A stretch of 64,000 nt of DNA. It comes from Streptomyces sp. L-9-10 (lineage in GTDB: Bacteria > Actinomycetota > Actinomycetes > Streptomycetales > Streptomycetaceae). The notes under the pieces are model-generated. The model did not search any database and was not told the DNA's origin. It saw only the letters and a program-made list of their open reading frames with translations. Where the stretch lies: positions 83,632 to 147,631 of the forward strand of contig NZ_PHRF01000053.1 in assembly GCF_004151105.1 (NCBI RefSeq), given 5' to 3'. A program made the position numbers and the translations under genes. Positions 1 to 8,468 of the stretch are shown one piece after another. Each line of letters begins with the position of its first letter. Position 1 is the stretch's first letter.

Positions 1-1255
1 CCCAGGCGGTCATGTCGCCCGGCAGGTCGCCGATCTCGTTCTTGCCGGTGCCCAGCCAGGAACCCGACGACATCAGGGTCCAGAAGGCGGTGGAGTTCTC
101 GCCGCCCGCGGTGTCGTACAGGTCGGGCAGGCCCAGGTCGTGGCCGTACTCGTGGGCGAAGACGCCGAGGCCGCCGTTCTCCGGCTGCATCGTGTAGTCG
201 CCGACCCAGATGCCGGAGTCGCCGATCTGCGTGCCGCCGGCCTTGTTGTCGGCCGGGCCCGTGCTGCCCGCGTTCGTGCCGTACGCGTACCAGCGGTGCG
301 CCCACAGGGCGTTCTCGCCCTCGGCGCCGCCGCCGGCCGACTCGTCCTCGCCCGCGTGCACGATCTGGAAGTGGTCGATGTAGCCGTCGGGCTCGTTGAA
401 GTTGCCGTCGTTGTCGAAGTCGTAGCGGTCCCACTGGTCGTACTGGGCGAGGTCCGCCTTGATCTCGGCGTCCGACTTGCCCTGCGCCTTCTGGTCCGCG
501 GTCCAGGCGGTGACACCGTCGCGCACCGCGTCCCAGACGTTGGCGCAGTTGCTGCTGCCGCAGTAGTTCGAGCCGTAACGGGCCTCGTTGTAGTCGACCT
601 TGACCCAGTCGGAGACCTCGCCCTCGACCGAGTAACGGCCGGAAGAGGTCTTCTCGTAGTAGGTCTTGAGCGACTCCTTCTGCTTGCCGCTCGCGTCCTT
701 GCCCTCACCGAAGTAGAGGTCCTGGAAGTGGGCCTGGTTGTAATCGGCCTGCCAGGCGGTGGAGTTGTCGACCTTGCGGTCGGGCTCGGCTATCTCGTTG
801 TGCTGGGGGCCGGGCTCGCCGCCGAACTTCTTGACGGGCGGCTGCGGCCCGTCGGGGCCGTCCGGGTCGTACATCGTGGTGTCGTCGACCTTGTCGCCGA
901 ACTCCACGAGGATGGTGAAGATCTTGTCGGTCTTCTCCCGGCCCAGCTCGACGTACTTCTTGTCGCCGAGCTTGACCACCTGGGAGCCGCCGCGCTTCTG
1001 CACGCTGGCGTCACCGGCGATGACCTGCTGGAGAGCCGCCTCGCGCTGCTGCGCCTGCTGCTTGCTGAACGGGCCGTCCAAGTCGTGTTCGACATGGCCC
1101 TTCTGGGGCGCCGGGTCACGGCGCTCGATGTCCGCGGAGCCGGACGCGGGGTTGCCCTGGGCCTGAGCCGTGGTGAAGGCTGAGGCCGTGGCAGCGGTCG
1201 CGGCCAGAGCCACGATCACCGCGGACAGTCTTCTCGCCCGTCGATTGCTGATCAC
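1..1255 (-). CDS. Secreted M6-family (immune inhibitor A-like) metalloprotease, 3' end cut by window edge
   Basis: The reading frame runs off the left edge, so the C-terminus is missing; about 418 residues are present. A GTG start at 1253-1255 is preceded by GGAGG eleven bases upstream. The first 34 or so residues form a signal peptide: an RRARR basic stretch, an Ala-rich hydrophobic core and an AQA-type cleavage site. The zinc motif HEYGH is at residues 368-372, followed by DLGLPDLYD as in immune inhibitor A peptidases of family M6. An aspartate/asparagine-rich stretch (DFDNDGNFNEPDG) just before it resembles a calcium-binding loop. The family is exported and degrades extracellular proteins; the real substrate is unknown. 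Confidence 0.93.
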   Translation of the reverse strand, partial: MISNRRARRLSAVIVALAATAATASAFTTAQAQGNPASGSADIERRDPAPQKGHVEHDLDGPFSKQQAQQREAALQQVIAGDASVQKRGGSQVVKLGDKKYVELGREKTDKIFTILVEFGDKVDDTTMYDPDGPDGPQPPVKKFGGEPGPQHNEIAEPDRKVDNSTAWQADYNQAHFQDLYFGEGKDASGKQKESLKTYYEKTSSGRYSVEGEVSDWVKVDYNEARYGSNYCGSSNCANVWDAVRDGVTAWTADQKAQGKSDAEIKADLAQYDQWDRYDFDNDGNFNEPDGYIDHFQIVHAGEDESAGGGAEGENALWAHRWYAYGTNAGSTGPADNKAGGTQIGDSGIWVGDYTMQPENGGLGVFAHEYGHDLGLPDLYDTAGGENSTAFWTLMSSGSWLGTGKNEIGDLPGDMTAW

Positions 1256-1670
1256 TTGATGCTTGTCCTCCCCGGCGCACGCGATCCGCGGACCGGGAGT
1301 GATGGATCCGCGCGCGTATGCGCGTCATAAGTGACGACATTGGACCGGAGTTAAGGAAGAAAAGACAGACCTTGACTTGGACCGGTCAACTGCACTATGC
1401 GGCCTTCCGGTTCCGTTATGCGGACATGACTCCAGAGCCGGACGATTTCGGACAACCGGCGCACCGATACGGCCAGTCGGCACGGGGCGTGACTCGATGC
1501 GCCCCCCGTGCACCGGCACCGTGGGTGAGGTCACGCTTACTACTCGCTCCGCTCGGGCATCCACCGTCGTAGAGTCGCTTGGGAGTGCGACCCGCCCTGC
1601 GACGTACGTGCGAGACCGACGAAGCACCCCCAACACCCCCGAATATGACGCCCCTAGGACGGATTCCGCC
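1256..1670. other. Intergenic region between divergent protease and small membrane protein genes
   Basis: This stretch of about 415 bases should hold the promoters of the leftward protease and the rightward membrane protein gene. A TTGACT-type hexamer lies near 1373 but no convincing partner -10 is visible. No ORF here has a ribosome binding site and plausible composition. Confidence 0.4.
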
Positions 1671-1997
1671 ATGCCGCGTCCGACTGCCGCACAGCTCGCC
1701 TACGGCACCGCCACCGTCGTCTGTTCCACCCTCGTCATGCTTCTGCTCTCCGGCACCACCGCCGGTCTCGGCATCGCGGTGATCGGAATCGCCGCTCTGA
1801 GCCTGGGACTGCTGGTCGCCCTGACCCTCCCGGCCAACAGCCGCGCCGCGACGGCGCGTACGGCCCCCGCGCCGCGGCCCGCCACGCCCCCGGCGTCGAG
1901 CGCACAGCTGCCGGGACAGCGGGCAGGAGAGCCGGCGGGACAGCGGGCGGGACAGCGGGCCGAGGCCCGGATGGGCCAGCCCTCACTGCGCCGCTGA
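1671..1997 (+). CDS. Small membrane protein with low-complexity tail
   Basis: A 108-aa protein that I do not assign to a named family. Residues about 8-55 form two hydrophobic segments separated by a short TTAG turn, so it is probably a two-pass membrane protein. The C-terminal half is an Ala/Pro/Arg linker with the repeated unit AGQRAG. The ATG at 1671 was chosen because hydrophobic sequence begins at once; upstream in-frame sequence has biased, non-coding composition. Its end overlaps the end of the convergent RDD gene by 15 bases. Function unknown. Confidence 0.6.
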   Translation: MPRPTAAQLAYGTATVVCSTLVMLLLSGTTAGLGIAVIGIAALSLGLLVALTLPANSRAATARTAPAPRPATPPASSAQLPGQRAGEPAGQRAGQRAEARMGQPSLRR

Positions 1998-2723
1998 CAC
2001 CACGACCGTTCTGGCGGCCTTGTCGTGCAGGCCCTGCCGGTAGGGCCTGCTGGCCACGATCGACACGATGATGATGGCCCACCAGATACAGAGGCAGCAC
2101 AGCAGCGCCGGCACCCAGAGGACCACCGCGCGCAGCAGCGCGGAGCCGGTGTCGGGGACCGCTCCGTCGTTGAGCATCGCGACGCGCAGCTTCAGCCAGC
2201 GTTTGCCGAGGGTCTGCCCGTGCCTGCGGTTCAGCAGAGTGTCGTACGAGACGAACAGCACGATCGAGATGACCGACCAGATCCACTGCGTGCCGGTATT
2301 CACCTGATCGGTGACCTCGTCCCACGCGCCGGTGCTGTTCGCGGTGTTCCAGCCCCCGACGAACAGCGACACGATCCCCAGCGGGATGAAGATGATCAGG
2401 GCGTCGATGACCCGGGCCAGGAAGCGCGTACCGAACGGCGCGAGCGGCGGCATCCCGGCGAGCGGATCCGTGCCGCCGTACGGCCCCTGGCCATAGGCGT
2501 CGGAACCGTACGGGGAGCCGGGGGGCGGCTGCCCGCCGGCGCCGCCGTAGGGGGCACCGTACGGGGAGTCGTACGGAGATCCCGGCGGCGGGCCCTGCGA
2601 CGGCGGAGGCTCCCCTGGTGGAGGCCCCTCGTGCGAGGGCCCCTCGGACGAGGGCCCCTGCGGCTTCTTGAGGAACGGGTCTTCCTCGGGGGGCTCGCCG
2701 GGCGGCGGCTGATCATGGCTCAT
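1983..2723 (-). CDS. RDD family membrane protein with Pro/Gly-rich N-terminus
   Basis: A 246-aa protein. The first 110 residues are Pro/Gly/Ser/Tyr-rich (repeats such as PPPGSPYGS) and look disordered. The C-terminal 135 residues are an RDD domain: the Arg-containing first helix (FLARVIDALIIF), a second hydrophobic segment, the conserved GQTLGKRWLKLRV stretch and further hydrophobic helices. RDD proteins are integral membrane proteins, some linked to ion transport; no specific substrate can be inferred. A second RDD gene lies 164 bases upstream on the same strand. Confidence 0.85.
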   Translation of the reverse strand: MSHDQPPPGEPPEEDPFLKKPQGPSSEGPSHEGPPPGEPPPSQGPPPGSPYDSPYGAPYGGAGGQPPPGSPYGSDAYGQGPYGGTDPLAGMPPLAPFGTRFLARVIDALIIFIPLGIVSLFVGGWNTANSTGAWDEVTDQVNTGTQWIWSVISIVLFVSYDTLLNRRHGQTLGKRWLKLRVAMLNDGAVPDTGSALLRAVVLWVPALLCCLCIWWAIIIVSIVASRPYRQGLHDKAARTVVVSAAQ

Positions 2724-2887
2724 GTGGGCAGTGCACCGCGCCGGGCAGGGGCCCGCAACGGCTTGCCCGCCGTTCGGAGGAACGCCCGGCCGAGGACGGC
2801 CCGGCCGTCGGATCGACGGCCTGACGTCAGATCACCGGCCCGGACGTCAGACCTCCGGCTGCCGGATCACCGGCTGCCGCCCGGCCC

Positions 2888-4441
2888 TCAGCCCGACACG
2901 AACGTATGGGCCGCCTTGTCGTGCCAGCACTGCCGCCAGGGCCGGTCGATCAGACACCAGAGCACATTGAGGACGCCCACCACGAGCACCCCCAGTACGC
3001 CGTAGACCAGCCAGCGGCGCAGCGCGGCGCCGAACGCCGGGGCCTCGTGGGTCTCGATGTCCCGTACGTCGAGACCGCACAGCTTCTTGCCCAGTGTGCG
3101 GCCCCACTTGGCGGTCGGCAGCGCCTCGTAGAGCACCCCGACGATCAGCAGCGCGACGAGCGCGCCGCCCAGACAGGCCCCGGTCGTGCCGTCGAGCAGC
3201 CAGACGGTGACGGTCTCGCCGGTCTGTTCGGCCGCCGCGATCTTGTCGTCGATATGGGCGAGGGCCTTGGACACCAGCGGGAAGGCGAGGGCGCCGACGA
3301 TCGCGCCCAACACCACGGTGTCGATCAGCCGGGCCGCGAAGCGCTTGCCGAGAGCCGCGGGCCTGGCGTTCGCCTGGGCCTGCGCGGCTTGCAGGAACGG
3401 GTCGTTGACCGGGGGCTTCCAGGGCACGACGGGCTGGTCCGGCTGGTCGGAACGGCCGTGCTGACCCGGCTGACCGGGGTGGCCCTGCTGCGCGAGCGGG
3501 TGCGCCTGCTGGGCCCAGGACGCCGCGCCACCGCCGGTGCCGGGGCTGACGGGCGCGTTCTGGCCGGCCGCGGGCGAGGACTGCTGCGGCACGGGAAGCG
3601 GCGACGGCTCCGCCGCCCGGCCCGTACCGGCGACGCCCTGGGTCAGCGCGCCGAGCGTCATGGTGCCGTCGGGCCGCGCCGTACCGCCGGCCGGGGCGTC
3701 CTCGTCCTTCGCGCGGCGGGCGGCGCGCAGGGCGCGGATGGCCATCGTGCTGTCGACCGATGGCTGCCCGCTCTCGCGGGGAGCGGGCGTCTCTCCCGCG
3801 CCCGCGCCCTCTCCGGAACCGGACGCGGACGCGGAACCGGACGCGGAACCGATGCCCGAGCCGGAGCCGATGCCTTGGCCGGAGCCGGGCCTGACGCCAC
3901 GTCGCAGGCCGCGGATCGCGACCGTACCGTCGGTGAGCGGCGGACCGTCGCCTGACCCCGGCCCGGAATCGGATCCGGAGCCCGCACCGGGACCCAGCGC
4001 GCGTACACCGGGCAAGGCGCCGCCGGTCGGATCGCCCGGCGTGGGCGCGGGCAGTTCACGGGCGGGCTCGGGCGCCTGGCCCGGAACGCGCGGATCCGGC
4101 CGGGCCGCTCCCCAGGACACCCGGGCGTCGCGCTCACCGCCGAAGCCGGTCTGCCGCGAGGCGTCGGCCTGCCACGCGGACGCCGGTTCCTGGCGGGGCC
4201 CCTCGGGAGGGTCCTCGTCGAAGAAGACCGGCCCGGTCTCCTCGACGGCGGCGGGCGGAGTGGAGGCGGCCGGACCCGCGGGGGTGGCACCGGGCGCCGC
4301 CTCCCCGTCCTGCGGCGCGGGCCGGCTCGTGCCGGGCACCCAGGCCGCGCCGTTCCAGTACCGGACATATCCAGGGATGGACGGATCCGGGTAAAACCCT
4401 TCCCGGGGTACGTTCCCGCCGTCACCAGGAGGAGTAGCCAC
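2888..4441 (-). CDS. RDD family membrane protein with DUF2510 and long disordered linker
   Basis: A 517-aa protein. The GTG at 4439-4441 was chosen because GGAG lies nine bases upstream; an in-frame TTG three codons earlier lacks room for a ribosome site. Residues about 15-40 contain the DUF2510 signature (GFYPDPSIPGYVRYWNG). A long Ser/Gly/Pro linker follows, in which a short motif recurs three times: DGTVAIRGLR, DSTMAIRALR and DGTMTLGALT. The last 150 residues form an RDD domain with GRTLGKKLCGLDV. The low-complexity tract contains many Gly-Ser and Ala-Ser repeats. Probably a membrane protein; its role is unknown. Confidence 0.85.
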   Translation of the reverse strand: MATPPGDGGNVPREGFYPDPSIPGYVRYWNGAAWVPGTSRPAPQDGEAAPGATPAGPAASTPPAAVEETGPVFFDEDPPEGPRQEPASAWQADASRQTGFGGERDARVSWGAARPDPRVPGQAPEPARELPAPTPGDPTGGALPGVRALGPGAGSGSDSGPGSGDGPPLTDGTVAIRGLRRGVRPGSGQGIGSGSGIGSASGSASASGSGEGAGAGETPAPRESGQPSVDSTMAIRALRAARRAKDEDAPAGGTARPDGTMTLGALTQGVAGTGRAAEPSPLPVPQQSSPAAGQNAPVSPGTGGGAASWAQQAHPLAQQGHPGQPGQHGRSDQPDQPVVPWKPPVNDPFLQAAQAQANARPAALGKRFAARLIDTVVLGAIVGALAFPLVSKALAHIDDKIAAAEQTGETVTVWLLDGTTGACLGGALVALLIVGVLYEALPTAKWGRTLGKKLCGLDVRDIETHEAPAFGAALRRWLVYGVLGVLVVGVLNVLWCLIDRPWRQCWHDKAAHTFVSG

Positions 4442-4810
4442 TGACCCCAACTCCGTTCACTCACACCATTGTCCAAGGAGGACAGTAACGAAGAACACGA
4501 GGCCCTGAGGAAGGAGACCGGCAGAAACGGCCGCGTTCGAGCGGCGGACCGCGGACGCCGATGCGAAGCGTGAGGCTACGGGGTGGGATTCGTTCGCCAG
4601 GGCGTACGGAACACCGTACGCACGTGCCCGCCCGCGTGGCGAGCCCCCCGTCCGGTCACCGTCCCGCCACCGTCCGGTCCTGCCCGGGACGCGTGTGCCG
4701 GAAGTCCCGGAAACTCATCGCCGAAAGTCGCGTCATAGTCGGCGTGGTGGCGCCTCTCGACTGGTACGGCCCCCGCATCGGGCCACTCGCCAGGAAAGGA
4801 AGTGCCGCTC
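4442..4810. other. Divergent promoter region between RDD gene and ssgG
   Basis: A 369-base gap between divergent genes. It must contain both promoters. I see no confident -10/-35 pair, hairpin or small ORF with a ribosome site. Confidence 0.35.
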
Positions 4811-5287
4811 ATGCACACCGTGGTGGAACGCGAACTGGAACTGAATCTGGTGCTGTCGCCCGAGCGCGGCGTCCCCGTCCCGGCCCGGCTGACCTACCGC
4901 ACGGACGATCCGTACGCAGTGCACATCACCTTCCACATCGGTTCGGACACCCCCGTGCACTGGACCTTCGCCCGCGAGCTGCTGGTGGAAGGGGTGTTCA
5001 GGCCCTGCGGGCACGGCGATGTACGGATCTGGCCGACGAAGGTCGGCGGGCGCACCGTCCTGTGTGTCGCCCTCTCCTCGCCCGACGGCGACGCCCTGCT
5101 CGAGGCGCCCTGCGGGGCGGTGTCCGCGTGGCTGGAGCGGACGCTGCGGATCGTGCCACCGGGTACGGAGTCCGAGCAGCTCGGCCTCGACGACGGGCTG
5201 GCCGCGCTGCTGACCCCGACACCGGCCGACGATCTGTGGCTGCGGGACCCATGGCCCTCGGACGGGTCGGTGGACGACGAGGCCTAG
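4811..5287 (+). CDS. ssgG: SsgA-like sporulation/cell division protein
   Basis: A 158-aa member of the actinomycete-specific SsgA-like protein family. Family hallmarks: an N-terminal beta-strand segment, VPVPARLTYRTDDPYAVHI, the FARELL-EG segment, GDVRIWP, and LSSPDGDALLEAP. These proteins act at the septum during sporulation; SsgB recruits FtsZ and SsgG affects septum placement in S. coelicolor. The symbol rests on family plus position next to the FAD oxidase and hppD, which is where I remember ssgG (SCO2924). ATG 4811 is used; a GTG at 4802 is an alternative (161 aa) with AGGA closer to it. The stop codon shares a CTAG with the convergent neighbour. Confidence 0.85.
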   Translation: MHTVVERELELNLVLSPERGVPVPARLTYRTDDPYAVHITFHIGSDTPVHWTFARELLVEGVFRPCGHGDVRIWPTKVGGRTVLCVALSSPDGDALLEAPCGAVSAWLERTLRIVPPGTESEQLGLDDGLAALLTPTPADDLWLRDPWPSDGSVDDEA

Positions 5288-6651
5288 AAGAGCTTCCCCG
5301 GGTTGAGCAGGCCCAGCGGGTCGAACGTCCGCTTGATGCCCCGCTGCAACTCCAGGCCCACCGGCCCCAGCTCGCGCGACAGCCACTCCTTCTTGAGGGT
5401 GCCCACGCCGTGTTCGCCGGTGATCGTGCCGCCGAGTTCGAGACCGAGCGCCATGATCTCGTCGAAGGATTCCCGGGCCCGCCGTGACTCGTCCGGGTCG
5501 GCCTGGTCGAAGCAGACGACGGGATGGGTGTTGCCGTCGCCCGCGTGGGCGCAGACGCCGATGGTCAGGCCGTACTTCTCGGCGATGGCCGACGTGCCGT
5601 CCAGCATCTCGGCGAGACGCGAGCGGGGCACGCAGACATCATCGATCATCGTGGCCGACTTGACGGTCTCCAGCGCGGTGAGCGACAGGCGCCGGGCCTG
5701 GAGCAGCAGTTCCGACTCGGCGGCGTCCTCGGCGGGGACCACATCGGTGGCACCGGCCGCCGTGCACAGCTCGCCGACGGCGGCCAGATCGGCCGCGGGG
5801 TCGGGGGTGTCGAAGGCCGCGAGCAGCAGCGCCTCGGTGGTGTCGGGGAGGCCCATGTTGGCCATCGCGTTGACGGCGCGGATGGTCGTACGGTCCATGA
5901 GTTCGAGGAGGGACGGGGTGTGGCCGCGCTCCATGATCCGGCAGACGGCGTCGCAGGCGGCGGCAGCGGAGGCGAACTCGGCGGCCAGTACGAGTTGCTG
6001 GGGCGGCTGCGGCCTGAGGGCGAGTACGGCCTTGACGACGATGCCGAGACTGCCCTCCGAGCCGACGAAGAGCCGGGTCAGGTCGTAGCCGGCGACGCCC
6101 TTGGCGGTGCGACGGCCGGTGGTCAGGAGCCGGCCGTCGGCGAGGACGACATCCAGGCCGAGGACGTACTCCGCGGTGACGCCGTACTTGACGCAGCACA
6201 GTCCGCCGGAGGCGGTGCCGATGTTCCCGCCGATGGTGCACATCTCCCAGCTGGACGGGTCCGGCGGGTAGTAGAGGCCCTGCTCGCCGACGGCGCGGGA
6301 GAGCGTCGCGTTGATGACACCCGGCTCGACGACGGCGATCCGGTCGACGGGGTTGATCTCCAGGATCCGGTCCATTTTCGTCAGGGAGAGGACGATGCAC
6401 CCGTCCGAGGCGTTCGCGGCGCCCGACAGCCCCGTACGGGCCCCCTGCGGCACGACGGGGACGCGCAGCGCGGTCGCCGTGCGCATCACGTGCTGGACGT
6501 GTTCGACCGTGCGCGGCAGCACCACCACGGAGGGCGTGCCCGCCTCGCAGAAGCTCGCCATGTCGTTGGCGTAGGAGGCCGTGACGTCGGGGTCGGTGAT
6601 CAGGGCTTCAGCGGGGAGCCCCGCCCGCAGCTGTGCGAGGAGATCGTCCAT
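5284..6651 (-). CDS. FAD-binding oxidoreductase, glycolate oxidase GlcD/lactate dehydrogenase-like
   Basis: A 455-aa flavoprotein of the VAO/PCMH family. The N-terminal FAD domain has VPQGARTGLSGAAN, the pyrophosphate-contacting DPSSWEMCTIGGNIGTASGG and GSEGSLGIV. The C-terminal FAD-oxidase domain has CAHAGDGNTHP, GGTITGEHGVG and ends LLNPGKLF, as in GlcD and D-lactate dehydrogenases. It probably oxidises a 2-hydroxy acid and passes electrons to a quinone or other acceptor. The ATG at 6649-6651 was chosen because the homologous region starts there; upstream in-frame codons look non-coding. The substrate cannot be read from sequence. Confidence 0.9.
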   Translation of the reverse strand: MDDLLAQLRAGLPAEALITDPDVTASYANDMASFCEAGTPSVVVLPRTVEHVQHVMRTATALRVPVVPQGARTGLSGAANASDGCIVLSLTKMDRILEINPVDRIAVVEPGVINATLSRAVGEQGLYYPPDPSSWEMCTIGGNIGTASGGLCCVKYGVTAEYVLGLDVVLADGRLLTTGRRTAKGVAGYDLTRLFVGSEGSLGIVVKAVLALRPQPPQQLVLAAEFASAAAACDAVCRIMERGHTPSLLELMDRTTIRAVNAMANMGLPDTTEALLLAAFDTPDPAADLAAVGELCTAAGATDVVPAEDAAESELLLQARRLSLTALETVKSATMIDDVCVPRSRLAEMLDGTSAIAEKYGLTIGVCAHAGDGNTHPVVCFDQADPDESRRARESFDEIMALGLELGGTITGEHGVGTLKKEWLSRELGPVGLELQRGIKRTFDPLGLLNPGKLF

Positions 6652-6749
6652 GATCCCAGACTCGCATCCGGGGCCATCGGTGTGAACCCGTCTGCGATCC
6701 ACCACGGCAAGTCGGGGTGTGCTCTTCATATTGACGCACAGTAATCGCC

Positions 6750-8324
6750 ATGAACGCCATGAAAACGGAGCAGGTCAGACAGGTCAGAAGGGCGGCGCTG
6801 GCCGTCGGCGTGGGGGCGATGCTGGTCGGGGGCGTACTGCTGTTCGTCCCCGACGAGGACGCGGCGCCCCCGCAGGGCCCCGAGGCGCGGGCGCGGGCCG
6901 CGGTGGGCGTGGGGGCACCGGCCGCGCTGTCGGATCTGACCGCGCTCATCCGCGAGCGGGAGAACTGGCTGCGGACGCACCCCGAGGACGGACAGGCGTG
7001 GGCGGTGCTCGGCTCGGCGTATGTGGAGCGCGGGGTCGCGGCGGCGGATCCGGCCTACTACCCGAAGGCCGACCGGGCGCTCCAGCGGTCGCTGGCGGTG
7101 CAGCCGGGCGGGCCGGGCGAGGGGCAGGCGCGGGGCGCCGGTTCCGGATCCGCGTCCGGGTCAGGGGCCGGGTCCGGGTCCGGGTCAGGCAAGGACGGCA
7201 GGGGCGCGGAGGACGGCAAGCCCGGCAAGGGCAGCAGGGCGGGCAACCCGGAGGCGCTCGTGGGGCTGGCCTCACTGGCCAACGCGCGCCATGACTACGT
7301 GGCCGCCAGGCGGTGGGGCGAGTCGTTGCGGGCGCAGCGGCCCGGGGCGTGGACGTCGTATCCGGTGCTGATCGACGCGTACACCGGCGTGGGCGACTAC
7401 AAGGCGGCGGGCAGGGCGCTGGAGAAGCTGCGCGAACTGCACTCGGGGGCGCCGGTACTGATCCGCGCCGCCGAGGTGTACCGCGACCGCGGCCGGAGCG
7501 AGGACGCGGTGGCCAAGGCCACCGACGCGGCGGCGCGCGCCGGATCGCCCGCGGAGCGCGCGAAGGCGCTGGACACGCTGGGCGAGCTGGCCCTGGAACG
7601 GGGCGAGCCGACCGAGGCACTGGGCCATTACGAGGCGGCGCTGACGGCGGCGCGCGGCCGGGCCCAGTCACTGGCCGGGCGCGCGAGGGCGCTCGCCGCG
7701 ATGGGCAGGGCGGACGAGGCGACGCGCGAGTACCAGACGGCGCTCGCCAAGCTGCCCCGGCCCGAATACGCCCTGGACCTGGGCGAGTTGTACGACTCGC
7801 TGGGGCTGGACGGGGATGCGCAGACGCAGTACGAGACGCTGCGGGAACGGGCCGAGCGTGCCCAGGGGCACGGGGTGAACGAGGAGCTGGTCCTCGGCCG
7901 CTTCGAGGCCGACCACGGCGATCCGCAGGCGGCGGTCGCGCGGCTGCGTGCGGAGTGGGCGCAGTCGCACCGGAACATGGAGGTCGCGGACGCGCTGGGC
8001 TGGGCGCTGTACCGGGCGGGCCAGGGGCGCGAGGCGCTGGCGTACGCGACGAAGGCGACCGAGCCGGGACGGCGGAGCGCGCTGTTCTCGTACCACCGCG
8101 GGGAGATCGAGCGGTCGCTGGGGATGTACGGCGCGGCCCGCCGCCATATCGAGGAGGCTCTGCGGACCGATCCGCACTTCTCGCCGCTGCTGGCGCCGCA
8201 GGCCCGGGAGGCGCTGGACGCGCTCGGCGAACCGGAGGAGGGCGGGCCGAAGGACTTCTACGGCTCGGGGCCCGAGAAGCCCACGCTGGAGCGCAGAGAG
8301 TTGGCGCCCCCGCCGCAGGTCTGA
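6750..8324 (+). CDS. Membrane-anchored TPR repeat protein
   Basis: A 524-aa protein. Residues about 13-35 are one hydrophobic anchor after a short charged start. The rest is tetratricopeptide-like: repeated helix pairs such as GQAWAVLGSAYVERG, KALDTLGELALERGEPTEALGHYEAAL and ALGWALYRAGQGREALAYATKA. A Gly/Ser-only linker of about 25 residues interrupts the first repeats. TPR proteins serve as scaffolds; the partner is unknown. An in-frame ATG three codons later (6759) is an equally good start, as neither has a strong ribosome site. It is convergent with hppD, separated by a hairpin. Confidence 0.8.
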   Translation: MNAMKTEQVRQVRRAALAVGVGAMLVGGVLLFVPDEDAAPPQGPEARARAAVGVGAPAALSDLTALIRERENWLRTHPEDGQAWAVLGSAYVERGVAAADPAYYPKADRALQRSLAVQPGGPGEGQARGAGSGSASGSGAGSGSGSGKDGRGAEDGKPGKGSRAGNPEALVGLASLANARHDYVAARRWGESLRAQRPGAWTSYPVLIDAYTGVGDYKAAGRALEKLRELHSGAPVLIRAAEVYRDRGRSEDAVAKATDAAARAGSPAERAKALDTLGELALERGEPTEALGHYEAALTAARGRAQSLAGRARALAAMGRADEATREYQTALAKLPRPEYALDLGELYDSLGLDGDAQTQYETLRERAERAQGHGVNEELVLGRFEADHGDPQAAVARLRAEWAQSHRNMEVADALGWALYRAGQGREALAYATKATEPGRRSALFSYHRGEIERSLGMYGAARRHIEEALRTDPHFSPLLAPQAREALDALGEPEEGGPKDFYGSGPEKPTLERRELAPPPQV

Positions 8325-8378
8325 GATCCGCGGGTCCGCGAGCACGCGGATCCGGGAGCACGCGGATCCGAGAGTCAG

Positions 8379-8416
8379 GGCGCGTGCCGGGGGCTTCCCG
8401 CTCCCCGGCACGCGCC
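8379..8416. terminator. Bidirectional hairpin between TPR gene and hppD
   Basis: Perfect 14-bp inverted repeat (8379-8392 and 8403-8416, GGCGCGTGCCGGGG) with a 10-base loop, between two convergent genes. There is no T tract, as is common in Streptomyces. A 13-base direct repeat GCACGCGGATCCG lies just before it (8342-8354, 8358-8370). Confidence 0.7.
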
Positions 8417-8468
8417 ACGCGTCACGCACTCCGTCGGATCGGCCCGTCGGACAGATCGATCCGTCGGA

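Noticed and set aside
140..1183. Long ORF on the plus strand opposite the M6 protease
   Set aside because: Composition (Val/Leu/Arg-rich) is the usual antisense shadow in high-GC DNA; the minus frame has the zinc motif.
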